Assembly: GCF_036700095.1 (NCBI RefSeq)
Contig: NZ_CP144918.1
Location: 497,001 to 561,000 of the forward strand
DNA length: 64,000 bases
From: Pelagerythrobacter marensis
Lineage (GTDB): Bacteria > Pseudomonadota > Alphaproteobacteria > Sphingomonadales > Sphingomonadaceae
Direction: 5' to 3'
Shown here: in pieces, positions 1 to 7,848 of the stretch
Layout of the letters: the number at the start of each line of letters is the position of its first letter
Numbering within the stretch: position 1 is the stretch's first letter
Notes under the pieces: model-generated
Databases searched by the model: none
Told to the model about the DNA's origin: nothing
What the model saw: only the letters and a program-made list of their open reading frames with translations
Program-made: the position numbers and the translations under genes

Positions 1-2
1 GG

Positions 3-1952
3 AACTACGCCCGCGGCAGCCCCACCGACGCGCATGTCGAACTGCCCTTCTCCGCGCTCGAAAGCGGGTGGTCGCTGCCCGGCGAGCCGGTCCACCCGGC
101 CGATATCGACCGCATGTTCGTCTCGCTGGTGCCCGAAGGCTATGTCCCGGGCAGCGACGCGACGCTGCCGGCACGGGCGGAAGGCCATGCCGAGCTGAGC
201 GAAATCGCCTGCCACGGCGACCACGCGACGCTGGCGATCGGCGATGTCATGCTGCCCCCGCACGGGGAGCGGATCGCGACCGCCTACGACGATGCCTACA
301 ACCAGGAACCGACCCGGCTGCTGCGCAATATCCGCGGGCTCGGCTATCGCGACCGGGTCCTGCACTATCTGGGGATGAGCCACTTCCCCCGGTTGCGGGC
401 GGAAGGCGGAGCGATGCCGGTCGCGCGGCCGGCGGCGATCTGCACGCCCGCGCGCCGCTGGCACGAATGCTTCTACGCTGCGGCGCAGGCGGCGGGCTAT
501 GCGGTTATCAACTCGCTTTCCTACGAGCTGCTGGCCGACCATTGCCCCGCCGAGTGGCAGCAACGCGCGCACGACGGCAGCGCGGCGCGCACCGGGTGGG
601 ACCCGCCCTCCGCGCTGCTTTCGCCGGCCAATGGCAAGGCGATGGCCTGGCTGCAATCGGCGGCGGTGCAGTTCACCGCGATGCAGCAGGCGGCCGGGCT
701 GCCGGTGCTGTTCCAGGTGGGCGAGCCGTGGTGGTGGGTCGTGCCCCACAGCGGCGCGCCCTGCCTTTACGACGCTGCCGCATCGGCGGCCTTCGGCGGA
801 TCGCCGCCGGTCATCGCCGACATGCGCGCGCCGCTCGACAGCGCGCAGACCGCGCTGCTCGACGAGGCAGGCGCGCTGCTGGCGCAATCGACCGCGGCGC
901 TGGGGCAGGCGGTGCGGGATGCGGCGGGGGGCGCGGCGGAGATTCTGCTGCTCGCCTTCACCCCGACGATCCTCGATCCCGCCATGCCCGAATTGAAACG
1001 CGCGAACCTGCCGACAGGCTGGGCCTGGCCGGCCTTCGACCGGCTCCAGCTCGAAGACTACGACTGGCTAACCGCGGGCTTCGACGCGCGCTGCCGGGCG
1101 GCGATCGCCGAAGTCGACGCGCGGCTCGGCTATCCGGTCGAGCGGCAGGACTACCTGTCGGGCTTCGTGCTCGACCCCGCCGATGCCGAAGCGTTCTGGG
1201 CGCGGATCGACGCCGCGCTCGACCGGGCCGCGGCGCGCGGGGTCGGCCAGCGATATGTCTGGGCGCTGCCGCAGGTGGCGCGCGACGGATACACGCGGCT
1301 CGCGCCGCCGAAGGAGGACGACGTGCAGGCTTTCGACGACGTGCAATATCCGCTCGCGCCGGGGCGCGACGCGGCGGTCAGCCCCGAATTCTCGACCGCG
1401 ATCGCGGTCACCGCCTCGGGGCACGAGCGGCGCAACACGCTCTGGTCCGACGCGCGGCTGCGGTTCGATGTCGGGCCGGGGATCCGGTCCGAAGAGGAGC
1501 TGGGCACGCTGATCGCCTTCTTCCGCGCGCGGCGCGGGGCGGCGCGCGGGTTTCGCCTGTGCGATCCGTTCGACTTCAGCTCGAACGGCATGACCGGCCC
1601 GCCCGGCCCGCTCGACCAGCCGCTCGGCACCGGCGACGGTGCGCGCGACAGCTTCGCGCTGGTCAAGGCCTATGGCGACGGGGCCGAGCCGCAGTTGCGC
1701 CCGATCACCCGCCCGCGCGAGGGCACCGTGCGCGTCTCGGTCGGCGGGGCGGAGACTTTCGCCTGGACGCTGGCCCCCGGCGGGCGCATCCGGTTCGTCG
1801 AGGCGCCGCCCGCGGGGGCGGAGATCCGCGCCGGGTTCCTGTTCGACGTGCCGGTGCGCTTCGCGCAGGACCGGCTCGACGTGACCGGCGCGAACTTCGC
1901 CGCCGGCGAGGCGCCCTCGGTGCCGCTGATCGAAATCCGCGAGGCGACATGA
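3..1952 (+). CDS. GTA distal-tail-type protein, DUF2460 domain at the C-terminus (5' end outside window)
   Basis: The reading frame is open from the left edge, so the N-terminus is missing; 649 residues are visible. The last ~205 residues (about visible residue 441 onward, base ~1323) look like DUF2460/TIGR02217, the family of RcGTA gp12 (distal tail protein); this part alone matches the family's usual length. The ~440 residues before it are a separate domain rich in aromatic and acidic residues, including a QVGEPWWWVVPHSG stretch, which reads like a glycoside-hydrolase/TIM-barrel-type fold; I cannot name its family. It is the first of four overlapping genes in the order gp12-gp13-gp14-gp15, which is diagnostic of a gene transfer agent tail tip. 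It overlaps the next gene by ATGA. GTA assignment is strong; enzymatic activity of the N-terminal part is inference. Confidence 0.8.
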   Translation, partial: NYARGSPTDAHVELPFSALESGWSLPGEPVHPADIDRMFVSLVPEGYVPGSDATLPARAEGHAELSEIACHGDHATLAIGDVMLPPHGERIATAYDDAYNQEPTRLLRNIRGLGYRDRVLHYLGMSHFPRLRAEGGAMPVARPAAICTPARRWHECFYAAAQAAGYAVINSLSYELLADHCPAEWQQRAHDGSAARTGWDPPSALLSPANGKAMAWLQSAAVQFTAMQQAAGLPVLFQVGEPWWWVVPHSGAPCLYDAAASAAFGGSPPVIADMRAPLDSAQTALLDEAGALLAQSTAALGQAVRDAAGGAAEILLLAFTPTILDPAMPELKRANLPTGWAWPAFDRLQLEDYDWLTAGFDARCRAAIAEVDARLGYPVERQDYLSGFVLDPADAEAFWARIDAALDRAAARGVGQRYVWALPQVARDGYTRLAPPKEDDVQAFDDVQYPLAPGRDAAVSPEFSTAIAVTASGHERRNTLWSDARLRFDVGPGIRSEEELGTLIAFFRARRGAARGFRLCDPFDFSSNGMTGPPGPLDQPLGTGDGARDSFALVKAYGDGAEPQLRPITRPREGTVRVSVGGAETFAWTLAPGGRIRFVEAPPAGAEIRAGFLFDVPVRFAQDRLDVTGANFAAGEAPSVPLIEIREAT

Positions 1953-2764
1953 GCCGGGCGTTCCTTGCGCGCGAGCTGGACACGGTCGCGACCTTCTGGC
2001 GAATCTTCCGCCGCGACGGGGTCACGCTCGGTTTCGTTACCCACGACCGCGACTTGCGATTCGACGGGCTGCTCCATCGCGCGGCGCCGGGCATGATGCC
2101 CCATGCGCTGCGCAGGACGGCCGCATTCGCCGACGACAGCGCCGAAGTGCGCGGCGCGCTGACGCACGACGGGATCGCCGCCGCCGACCTTGCGGCGGGC
2201 CGGTTCGACGGCGCCCGGGTCGAAATCGGCGCGGTCGACTGGGAAAGCCGCGAGCGGGCGATATTGTACAGCGGCACGATCGGACGCGTCGGCGAAAGCG
2301 CGGGACAGTTTTCGGCGGAGCTGCGCTCCGCCAAGGCGGCGCTGGACGAGGACTTTGTCCCGCGCACCGGCCCCACCTGCCGGGCGGATTTCTGCGGCCC
2401 CGGCTGCGATCTTCCCGCGGCCCGCTTCACGCACGAGACGGTGCTGGAGGCGGTCGATCTCGACGCCAACGCCGCCGTCTTCGCGGCGCCCGGCTGGGAC
2501 CTGATGGCCGGCGGACGGGTCCGCTGGATCGACGGGCCGCATTGCGGGATCGCCATGCGCGTGCTCGCCGCCTCGGCCGACGGGCTGGTGCTCGACCGGC
2601 CGCTCGATCCGGCGCCGGCGCCGGGCACGCGGGCGGAGCTGCGCGAAGGCTGCGACCGGCGGCTCGCGACTTGCGCCGGGCGGTTCGGCAACGCCGCCAA
2701 TTTCCGGGGCGAGCCTTACGTCCCCGGCCTCGACCTGCTCGCGCGCTACCCGGTCGGCCAATGA
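1949..2764 (+). CDS. GTA hub-type tail protein, DUF2163 / phage BR0599 family
   Basis: A 271-residue protein matching RcGTA gp13: an N-terminal DUF2163 region (about 1-160) and a C-terminal BR0599-type tail ending in CDRRLATCAGRFGNAANFRG (235-254), typical of the family. It is expected to form the tail-tip hub between distal tail and baseplate. Cysteines at 144, 149, 153, 199, 235 and 242 are more than a virion structural protein would normally carry and could bind metal or an Fe-S cluster, as in some phage tail-tip proteins; this is inference. The ATG overlaps the upstream stop (ATGA) and the stop overlaps the next ATG, so the four tail genes are translationally coupled. Confidence 0.88.
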   Translation: MSRAFLARELDTVATFWRIFRRDGVTLGFVTHDRDLRFDGLLHRAAPGMMPHALRRTAAFADDSAEVRGALTHDGIAAADLAAGRFDGARVEIGAVDWESRERAILYSGTIGRVGESAGQFSAELRSAKAALDEDFVPRTGPTCRADFCGPGCDLPAARFTHETVLEAVDLDANAAVFAAPGWDLMAGGRVRWIDGPHCGIAMRVLAASADGLVLDRPLDPAPAPGTRAELREGCDRRLATCAGRFGNAANFRGEPYVPGLDLLARYPVGQ

Positions 2765-3177
2765 CCTGCGATTCGGCAGCAGCCGTGGCCCGCGCGGCCC
2801 AGGCGCTGGTGGGCGCGCCCTATCGCCTCCACGGGCGCGATCCGCGATCCGGGCTCGACTGCGTCGGCCTCGTCGCCGCCGCGCTCGCGGCGGCCGATCT
2901 GCCGGTCGATCCGCCCGCCGGCTATGGCCTGCGCAACCGCGATCCGGCGGCCCCCGACGCGATCGCGCGCCGCTGCGCCCTGCGGCCGGTGAGCACGCCG
3001 GTGCGGCGCGGGGACATCGTGATGGCGCGGCCCGGCCCCGCGCAGCTGCACCTGCTCGTCTGCGCAGACCCCGACACCTTTATCCACGCCCACGCCGGCC
3101 TGCGCCGGATCGTGGCAATGCCCGGGCCGCTGCCCTGGCCGGTGCTCCGCCACTGGCGGCCCGGCGGAAAGGACTGA
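2761..3177 (+). CDS. GTA NlpC/P60-type cell-wall peptidase (gp14-like)
   Basis: A 138-residue NlpC/P60 cysteine peptidase of the phage/GTA type (TIGR02219-like). The catalytic cysteine is C34 in GLDCVG, the likely histidine is H97 in QLHLLV, and the third residue is H109 in FIHAHAG. It probably cuts peptidoglycan cross-links locally during DNA delivery and sits at the tail tip. There is no signal peptide, as expected for a particle-bound enzyme. Its length is normal for the family. The ATG overlaps the stop of the hub gene, and the next gene begins 6 bases downstream. Confidence 0.88.
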   Translation: MTCDSAAAVARAAQALVGAPYRLHGRDPRSGLDCVGLVAAALAAADLPVDPPAGYGLRNRDPAAPDAIARRCALRPVSTPVRRGDIVMARPGPAQLHLLVCADPDTFIHAHAGLRRIVAMPGPLPWPVLRHWRPGGKD

Positions 3178-3182
3178 TTGCA

Positions 3183-5366
3183 ATGGCTACTCTGGTACTC
3201 GGCACGATCGGCGCGCTGGTCGGCGGCCCCGTCGGCGGCGCGCTCGGCGCGCTGGTGGGGCGCGGGATCGACAGCGCGGCGATCGGCGGCGGCCGGCGCG
3301 AAGGCGCGCGGCTGAAAGACCTGGCGGTCACCACCTCCAGCTATGGCCAGCCCCTGCCGCGCCATTTCGGGCGCGTGCGCGTGGCCGGCAGCGTGATCTG
3401 GGGCACCGACCTTGTCGAAAACCGCGAGAGCGGCGGCGGCGGGAAAGGCAGGCCGAAGACGACCACCTACAGCTATTCCAGCTCGTTCGCGGTCGCGCTT
3501 GCCAGCCGCCCGATCGCGGGCCTGGGCCGGATCTGGGCCGACGGAAACCTGCTGCGCGGCGCGGCGGGCGATCTCAAGACCGGGGGCACGATGCGGCTCT
3601 ATCGCGGGCATGGCGACCAGACGCCCGATCCGCTGATCGCCGCTGCCCAGGGCAGCGCGTGCCCGGCCTTTCGCGGCTGCGCCTATGTCGTGTTCGAGGA
3701 TCTCGATCTTGCGGATTTCGGCAATCGCATCCCCGCCCTGACCTTCGAGGTTATCGCCGACAGCGACGGCTTCACGCTCGCCGACCTCGTCGAACCGCTG
3801 GTGCCCGGCGCCGTGGGCGGGGTCGCGCTGCCCGGGCTCGGCGGCTTTTCCTACGAAGGGGGGAGCCTGCGCAGCAGCCTGGAGACGATCGGCGACCTCT
3901 TCCCGCTGGCAAGCGACTGCGCCGGCGCGCGGCTGACGATTGCTAGCGCCGCCCCGCCCGTGCAATCCGCCGTGGCGCTGCCCGAACCCGTCGTGGTCGC
4001 GAGCGCCGACGGTTCCGGGCAGCAGGCCGGGCCCGAGCGCGAGCGCGACGCCGGCAGCCCCGGCGGGCCCGACGCGGTGCGCTATTACGACAGCGAACGC
4101 GATTTCCAGCCGGGCCTGCAGCGCAGCGAGCTTGGCGGCGGCGCGGGGCGCACGCTCGAATTTCCCGGCACGCTCGCGCCCGACGATGCCCGCGCCCTGG
4201 TCGATGCCGCCGGCCGCCGCGCCCACGGATCGCGCGAACGGCTTTCGCTGCGGGTGGCCGAAGTGAACCCGGCCATCGGCCCGGGCGCGCTGGTGCGCGC
4301 ACCGAACGTCGCCGGGCTGTGGCAGGTCGAAAGCTGGGAATGGGATGAGCACGGCGTCGCGCTGGTCCTGCGGCGGCATCCGACGGCTCGCCTCGCCCCG
4401 CTACCCGGAGAAGCGGGGACGCCCGCCCTGCCCCCGGACGGCGCGGCGCCGCCGACTCTGCTGCGCGCGTTCGATTTGCCGTGGGACGGCGCGGGCGATT
4501 CGTCCGCTCCGCCGATCTATGCCGCCGCCAGCGCGCAGAATGCGAACTGGCGCGGGGCGGCGCTCTATCTCGAACGCGCGGGAGTCCTCGAAGACCTCGG
4601 CCCCGCCGGGCGCACCCGCAGCGTCACCGGCGCACTCGCCGCGCCCCTGCCCCCGTCGCCGGCGCGGCTCCTCGAACGCGGCGCGGTGCTGACGATCGAT
4701 CTCGCCGCCGAGGACATGGCGCTCGATTCGGCCACTGCCGAAGCCCTGGCCGCGGGCGCCAACCGCCTGCTGGTCGGCGGAGAGATCGTGCAGTTCGCCG
4801 GCGCCGCTCGCGAGACCGGCAATCGCTGGCGGCTGGAAGGCCTCTTGCGCGGACGCGGCGGAACCGAGGCGGCGGCGGCGGCCGGTCACCCGGCGGGCAC
4901 GCCGGCGACTTTGCTCGATGCCGCGCTGGTGCCCCTCGCGATCGATCGATCGCGCCACGCCGAACCGCCGGTCGTCGCCGCGATCGGCCGGGCCGACGAC
5001 GATCCGGTCATGGCCACGGTCGAGAATTTCGGCCGGGCGCGCAAGCCGCTGACGCCGGTTCACCCGCGCGCCCGCTCGCTCCCGTCGGGCGCCCTCGCGC
5101 TCGGCTGGATTCGCCGCGCGCGCGGGGCGTGGCGTTGGCTGCCCGAAGTCGAGGCCCCGCTGGTCGAGGAGGCGGAACGTTACCGCGTCGGCGTCGGCCC
5201 GCTGGAAAGCCCGCTGGCCAGTTGGGAAACCGCCACGCCCCGCCTGACCATCGACGCCGACCGGCGCGCCGCGCTTTCCGCCAGCGCCCCGGCCGCCCCG
5301 GTATGGGTGCGGCAGATCGGCAGCTTCGCCGCTTCCGACCCGCTGCATCTGTGCCACCTCGACTGA
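3183..5366 (+). CDS. GTA baseplate/host-specificity protein (gp15-like, short form)
   Basis: A 727-residue protein corresponding to RcGTA gp15 (the 'megatron' baseplate protein). It starts with a glycine-zipper segment (about 5-35), followed by the conserved gp15 N-terminal region (VWG-type motif seen as SVIWGTDLVE, then SYSSSFAVALASRPIAGLGRIWADG) and a C-terminal phage-tail_3-like part. R. capsulatus gp15 is about 1300 residues because it carries a central TIM-barrel domain; here the N-terminal region runs almost directly into the C-terminal part, so the barrel appears to be absent. The gene follows the gp14-like peptidase by 5 bases and ends the tightly coupled tail block. Probable role: baseplate core and receptor contact on recipient cells. 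Confidence 0.85.
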   Translation: MATLVLGTIGALVGGPVGGALGALVGRGIDSAAIGGGRREGARLKDLAVTTSSYGQPLPRHFGRVRVAGSVIWGTDLVENRESGGGGKGRPKTTTYSYSSSFAVALASRPIAGLGRIWADGNLLRGAAGDLKTGGTMRLYRGHGDQTPDPLIAAAQGSACPAFRGCAYVVFEDLDLADFGNRIPALTFEVIADSDGFTLADLVEPLVPGAVGGVALPGLGGFSYEGGSLRSSLETIGDLFPLASDCAGARLTIASAAPPVQSAVALPEPVVVASADGSGQQAGPERERDAGSPGGPDAVRYYDSERDFQPGLQRSELGGGAGRTLEFPGTLAPDDARALVDAAGRRAHGSRERLSLRVAEVNPAIGPGALVRAPNVAGLWQVESWEWDEHGVALVLRRHPTARLAPLPGEAGTPALPPDGAAPPTLLRAFDLPWDGAGDSSAPPIYAAASAQNANWRGAALYLERAGVLEDLGPAGRTRSVTGALAAPLPPSPARLLERGAVLTIDLAAEDMALDSATAEALAAGANRLLVGGEIVQFAGAARETGNRWRLEGLLRGRGGTEAAAAAGHPAGTPATLLDAALVPLAIDRSRHAEPPVVAAIGRADDDPVMATVENFGRARKPLTPVHPRARSLPSGALALGWIRRARGAWRWLPEVEAPLVEEAERYRVGVGPLESPLASWETATPRLTIDADRRAALSASAPAAPVWVRQIGSFAASDPLHLCHLD

Positions 5367-5394
5367 TTCGTTCTTATCGACTGGAGCCAAGACA

Positions 5395-5856
5395 ATGCCC
5401 GAACCGACCGATTTTGCCGCCGCCACCGCCCGATTCGCGCTGCCACACCTGTTCCCGGCGCAGGCGCAGAAGGAATTCGTGGTCAACGAATCGCTCGCGC
5501 GGATCGATTCGCTGCTCCACTGCGCGATCGAAGGGGCAGCGGACGAACCGCCCGCCAGCCCCGGCGAAGGGGAGTGCTGGATCGTCTCCGATTCGCCGGC
5601 CGGCGAATGGGCCGGACATGCCGGCGATATTGCCGCGCACCAGGCGGGGACATGGCTGTTTCTTTCCCCGCGCGAGGGGATGCGCATCTACGACAAGGCG
5701 CAACGCGCCTTCGCGCACTATGCCGGCGGATGGCAATACGCCCATTCGCCGGCGCCCCCGGCAGGCGGCGAAACGGTCGACGCGGAGGCGCGAGCGGCGA
5801 TCGGTAACCTCATCGAAACACTTGAGGCCGCAGGAATCCTTCCGGCAAGCACTTGA
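5395..5856 (+). CDS. DUF2793 domain protein, GTA/phage tail-associated
   Basis: A 153-residue protein covered almost entirely by a DUF2793 domain (ALPHLFPAQAQKEFVVNESL, residues ~16-35, then GECWIVSDSPAGEWAGHAGD and WLFLSPREGMRIYD). DUF2793 is a short tail-fibre-like module found in prophages and GTAs. It lies 28 bases after the baseplate gene with a purine-rich ribosome site just upstream, so it is probably the last gene of the tail operon. It may contribute to adsorption. It has no transmembrane or signal segment. Function is inferred from family and position. Confidence 0.82.
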   Translation: MPEPTDFAAATARFALPHLFPAQAQKEFVVNESLARIDSLLHCAIEGAADEPPASPGEGECWIVSDSPAGEWAGHAGDIAAHQAGTWLFLSPREGMRIYDKAQRAFAHYAGGWQYAHSPAPPAGGETVDAEARAAIGNLIETLEAAGILPAST

Positions 5857-5881
5857 GGAACCCGATCGGCAATCGCGCGTT
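5857..5881 (+). promoter_or_regulatory. Candidate EcfG-type (general stress response) promoter for ompA
   Basis: An exact GGAAC-N16-CGTT match (GGAAC at 5857-5861, CGTT at 5878-5881), the consensus recognised by the alphaproteobacterial general-stress sigma factor EcfG. It lies in the intergenic region upstream of the OmpA gene in the right orientation and implies a 5' leader of about 160 bases. About one such match is expected by chance in a window this size on both strands, so position is the main support. Confidence 0.4.
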
Positions 5882-6049
5882 CGGGGGGAACAGGAGGGTC
5901 GTTTTCGATCAAGATTTCGGTCACAGCAACCTAAAGCGAGGCATTAATGCAACAGTTTTGGGCTATTGGCCGCTTGCCTCCCTCTTGGGGAAAAGTTAGA
6001 AAACCGGCCACTCGGTGGCTCCAATTTCGCTAAAAAGGGGAATTATATA

Positions 6050-7138
6050 ATGCGGAAACTCGTCATAGGAATGGCGATGGCCTCTACGGCCCTTGCGTCG
6101 CCTGCCCTCGCCCGTGACGGCCAATGGTACATCGAAGGCCAGGGTGGCCCGATGATCGTCGAAGATCTCGACTTCGACATTGTCGACACCGACGGCGAGG
6201 TTGTCGATACCGCGAAGGCCGACACCAAGACCGGTTATGATTTCGGCGGCGTTGTCGGCTACGACTTCGGTGCTTTCCGCCTCGAAGCGGACGGCAGCTA
6301 TCGTCGTGCGGCAATCGATTCGCTGACCATGGAAGGCGACCAGTTCGAAGCCGGCGGCAGCGCGAGCGCCCTTGCGTTCATGCTGAACGGCCTGCTCGAC
6401 TTCGGCGATGACGACGGCCTGCAGGGCTTCGTCGGCGGCGGTGCCGGTGTTGCACGCACCAGCATCGACGCGATGATCGGCGGCCCCGATCTTATCGACG
6501 ATTCGGACACGGGCTTCGCATGGCAGGCTCTCGCCGGTGTGCGCGCGCCGCTGACCGACAGCGTCGATGTCGGCCTGCGCTATCGCTTCTTCAACGCGCC
6601 CGACGTCAGCCTGATCAACGCGGCCGGCGAAGAAATGGAAACCCGTTTCCGTTCGCACTCGATCCTCGGCACGCTGACGTTCAACTTCGGTGGCGCTCCG
6701 GTCGCCGCGGTGGCTCCGCCCCCGCCGCCTCCCCCGCCGCCGCCGCCGCCGCCCCCGCCGCCGCCTCCGCCGCCCCCGGCTCCGGCGTGCAACAAGGGCC
6801 CGTACATCGTGTTCTTCGACTTCGATAAGTCGGACATCACGCCCGAAGCTGCCACCATTCTGGACAACGCGGTTTCGGCCTACACCAACTGCGGCACTGC
6901 GGCAGTCATGCTTGCCGGTCACACCGACCGTGCCGGCTCGGCTCGCTACAACATGGGTCTGGCCGAGCGTCGCAACGCTTCGGTTCAGAGCTACCTGACC
7001 GGTCGCGGCATTCCGGCCGCGCGGATCTCGAGCGAAGCCTTCGGCGAATCGCAGCCGCGCGTTCCGACCGCGGACGGCGTTCGCGAACCTCAGAACCGCC
7101 GGGTGGAAATCACCTACGGTCCGGGTTCGGGCATGTAA
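6050..7138 (+). CDS. OmpA family outer-membrane protein with polyproline linker
   Basis: A 362-residue porin-like protein: a signal peptide (about 1-22, ending ALA), an N-terminal eight-stranded OmpA-type beta-barrel (about 25-215), a run of 21 consecutive prolines (223-243) and a C-terminal OmpA peptidoglycan-binding domain (about 250-362; FFDFDKSDIT, GHTDRAG, NRRVEI). It anchors the outer membrane to the wall. The start at 6050 is chosen because a signal peptide follows directly and an AAAAGGGG ribosome site lies 10 bases upstream; a longer in-frame start at 5966 would add 28 residues that spoil the signal peptide. It is monocistronic, with a possible EcfG promoter upstream and a strong terminator downstream. 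Confidence 0.93.
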   Translation: MRKLVIGMAMASTALASPALARDGQWYIEGQGGPMIVEDLDFDIVDTDGEVVDTAKADTKTGYDFGGVVGYDFGAFRLEADGSYRRAAIDSLTMEGDQFEAGGSASALAFMLNGLLDFGDDDGLQGFVGGGAGVARTSIDAMIGGPDLIDDSDTGFAWQALAGVRAPLTDSVDVGLRYRFFNAPDVSLINAAGEEMETRFRSHSILGTLTFNFGGAPVAAVAPPPPPPPPPPPPPPPPPPPPPAPACNKGPYIVFFDFDKSDITPEAATILDNAVSAYTNCGTAAVMLAGHTDRAGSARYNMGLAERRNASVQSYLTGRGIPAARISSEAFGESQPRVPTADGVREPQNRRVEITYGPGSGM

Positions 7139-7162
7139 GTCTCGCGAAAGCGAAGAACTCGG

Positions 7163-7192
7163 AAAGGGGCCGGAGCAATCCGGCCCCTTTTT
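7163..7192 (+). terminator. Rho-independent terminator of ompA
   Basis: A perfect 12-bp stem (7163-7174 with 7179-7190), a GCAA loop and a run of five T. It lies 25 bases after the OmpA stop. The stem-loop is nearly the same as the one closing the exbB/exbD operon at 41461. Confidence 0.9.
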
Positions 7193-7230
7193 CGTTAGGG
7201 GTCATGAAACCCATCGCAACAGGAGCCTTC

Positions 7231-7761
7231 ATGACACGCATCTCCCTTCTCGCCGCCCTGGTGGCATCGGTTTCGCTCGCCGGATGCACCTCGACACCGG
7301 CCCCATCGACAGACAGGCTCGGCGTCGCGAGGCTCTCGCTCGCCAGCGGCGTCCCGGCCGGCACGGTCGAACTCGTGGCCGATGGCGAGCACTTGTCGCT
7401 CGACGTATCGGTCACCGGTATCGCCGAAGGCGCGCATGGCTTCCACTTGCACACCACCGGAGAATGCCGCGCGCCCGACTTCGCCTCGGCCGGCGGCCAT
7501 CTCAATCCGACCGACAACGCGCACGGAGCGAAGAATCCCGACGGCAGCCATTTCGGCGATCTTCCCAATCTGCAGGTCGGGCCCACCCGCACGGCAAGCG
7601 CGACGTTCGATCTCGGCCACGGCCGCGCCCGGGCGCTGGAATGGCTGTTCGACGCGGACGGCACCGCCGTGGTGATCCATGCAGATGCCGACGACTATCG
7701 CACCGATCCGTCGGGCAATGCCGGCGCCCGCATCGCCTGCGGCGTGCTCGAACGGGTCTGA
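7231..7761 (+). CDS. sodC: Cu/Zn superoxide dismutase, predicted lipoprotein
   Basis: Dismutates superoxide in the periplasm. From the ATG at 7231 the protein has 176 residues: a lipoprotein signal with lipobox LAGC (C19), then the SodC domain. Copper ligands H72 and H74 (HGFHLH), bridging H90, zinc ligands H98, H107 and D110, copper ligand H150, the C79-C170 disulfide pair and the active-site arginine R167 are all present, so it should be active. The start at 7231 follows an AGGAG site by 5 bases; an in-frame ATG at 7204 would place nine extra residues before the signal. The gene is convergent with the MFS transporter gene. Confidence 0.93.
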   Translation: MTRISLLAALVASVSLAGCTSTPAPSTDRLGVARLSLASGVPAGTVELVADGEHLSLDVSVTGIAEGAHGFHLHTTGECRAPDFASAGGHLNPTDNAHGAKNPDGSHFGDLPNLQVGPTRTASATFDLGHGRARALEWLFDADGTAVVIHADADDYRTDPSGNAGARIACGVLERV

Positions 7762-7848
7762 GCGCCCGCGCGCGACTGCCCCGCTATCGTCCGGCGACGA
7801 GCGACCGGGTGCCCGCCGCCGAACGGCCGGGGCCCGATCGCGCGCGCA

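Noticed and set aside
68-1948. Long open frame in another phase over the gp12-like gene
   Set aside because: Arg/Ala/Gly-rich with no motif; only its last part (from 1949) is real, and that is the hub gene.
1-5856. Complete prophage
   Set aside because: Only the GTA-type tail order is visible, with no lysogeny, integrase or packaging gene within the window; the GTA reading is simpler.
5966-6049. Upstream in-frame start for OmpA
   Set aside because: Adds 28 residues before a clear signal peptide, while a good ribosome site precedes 6050.
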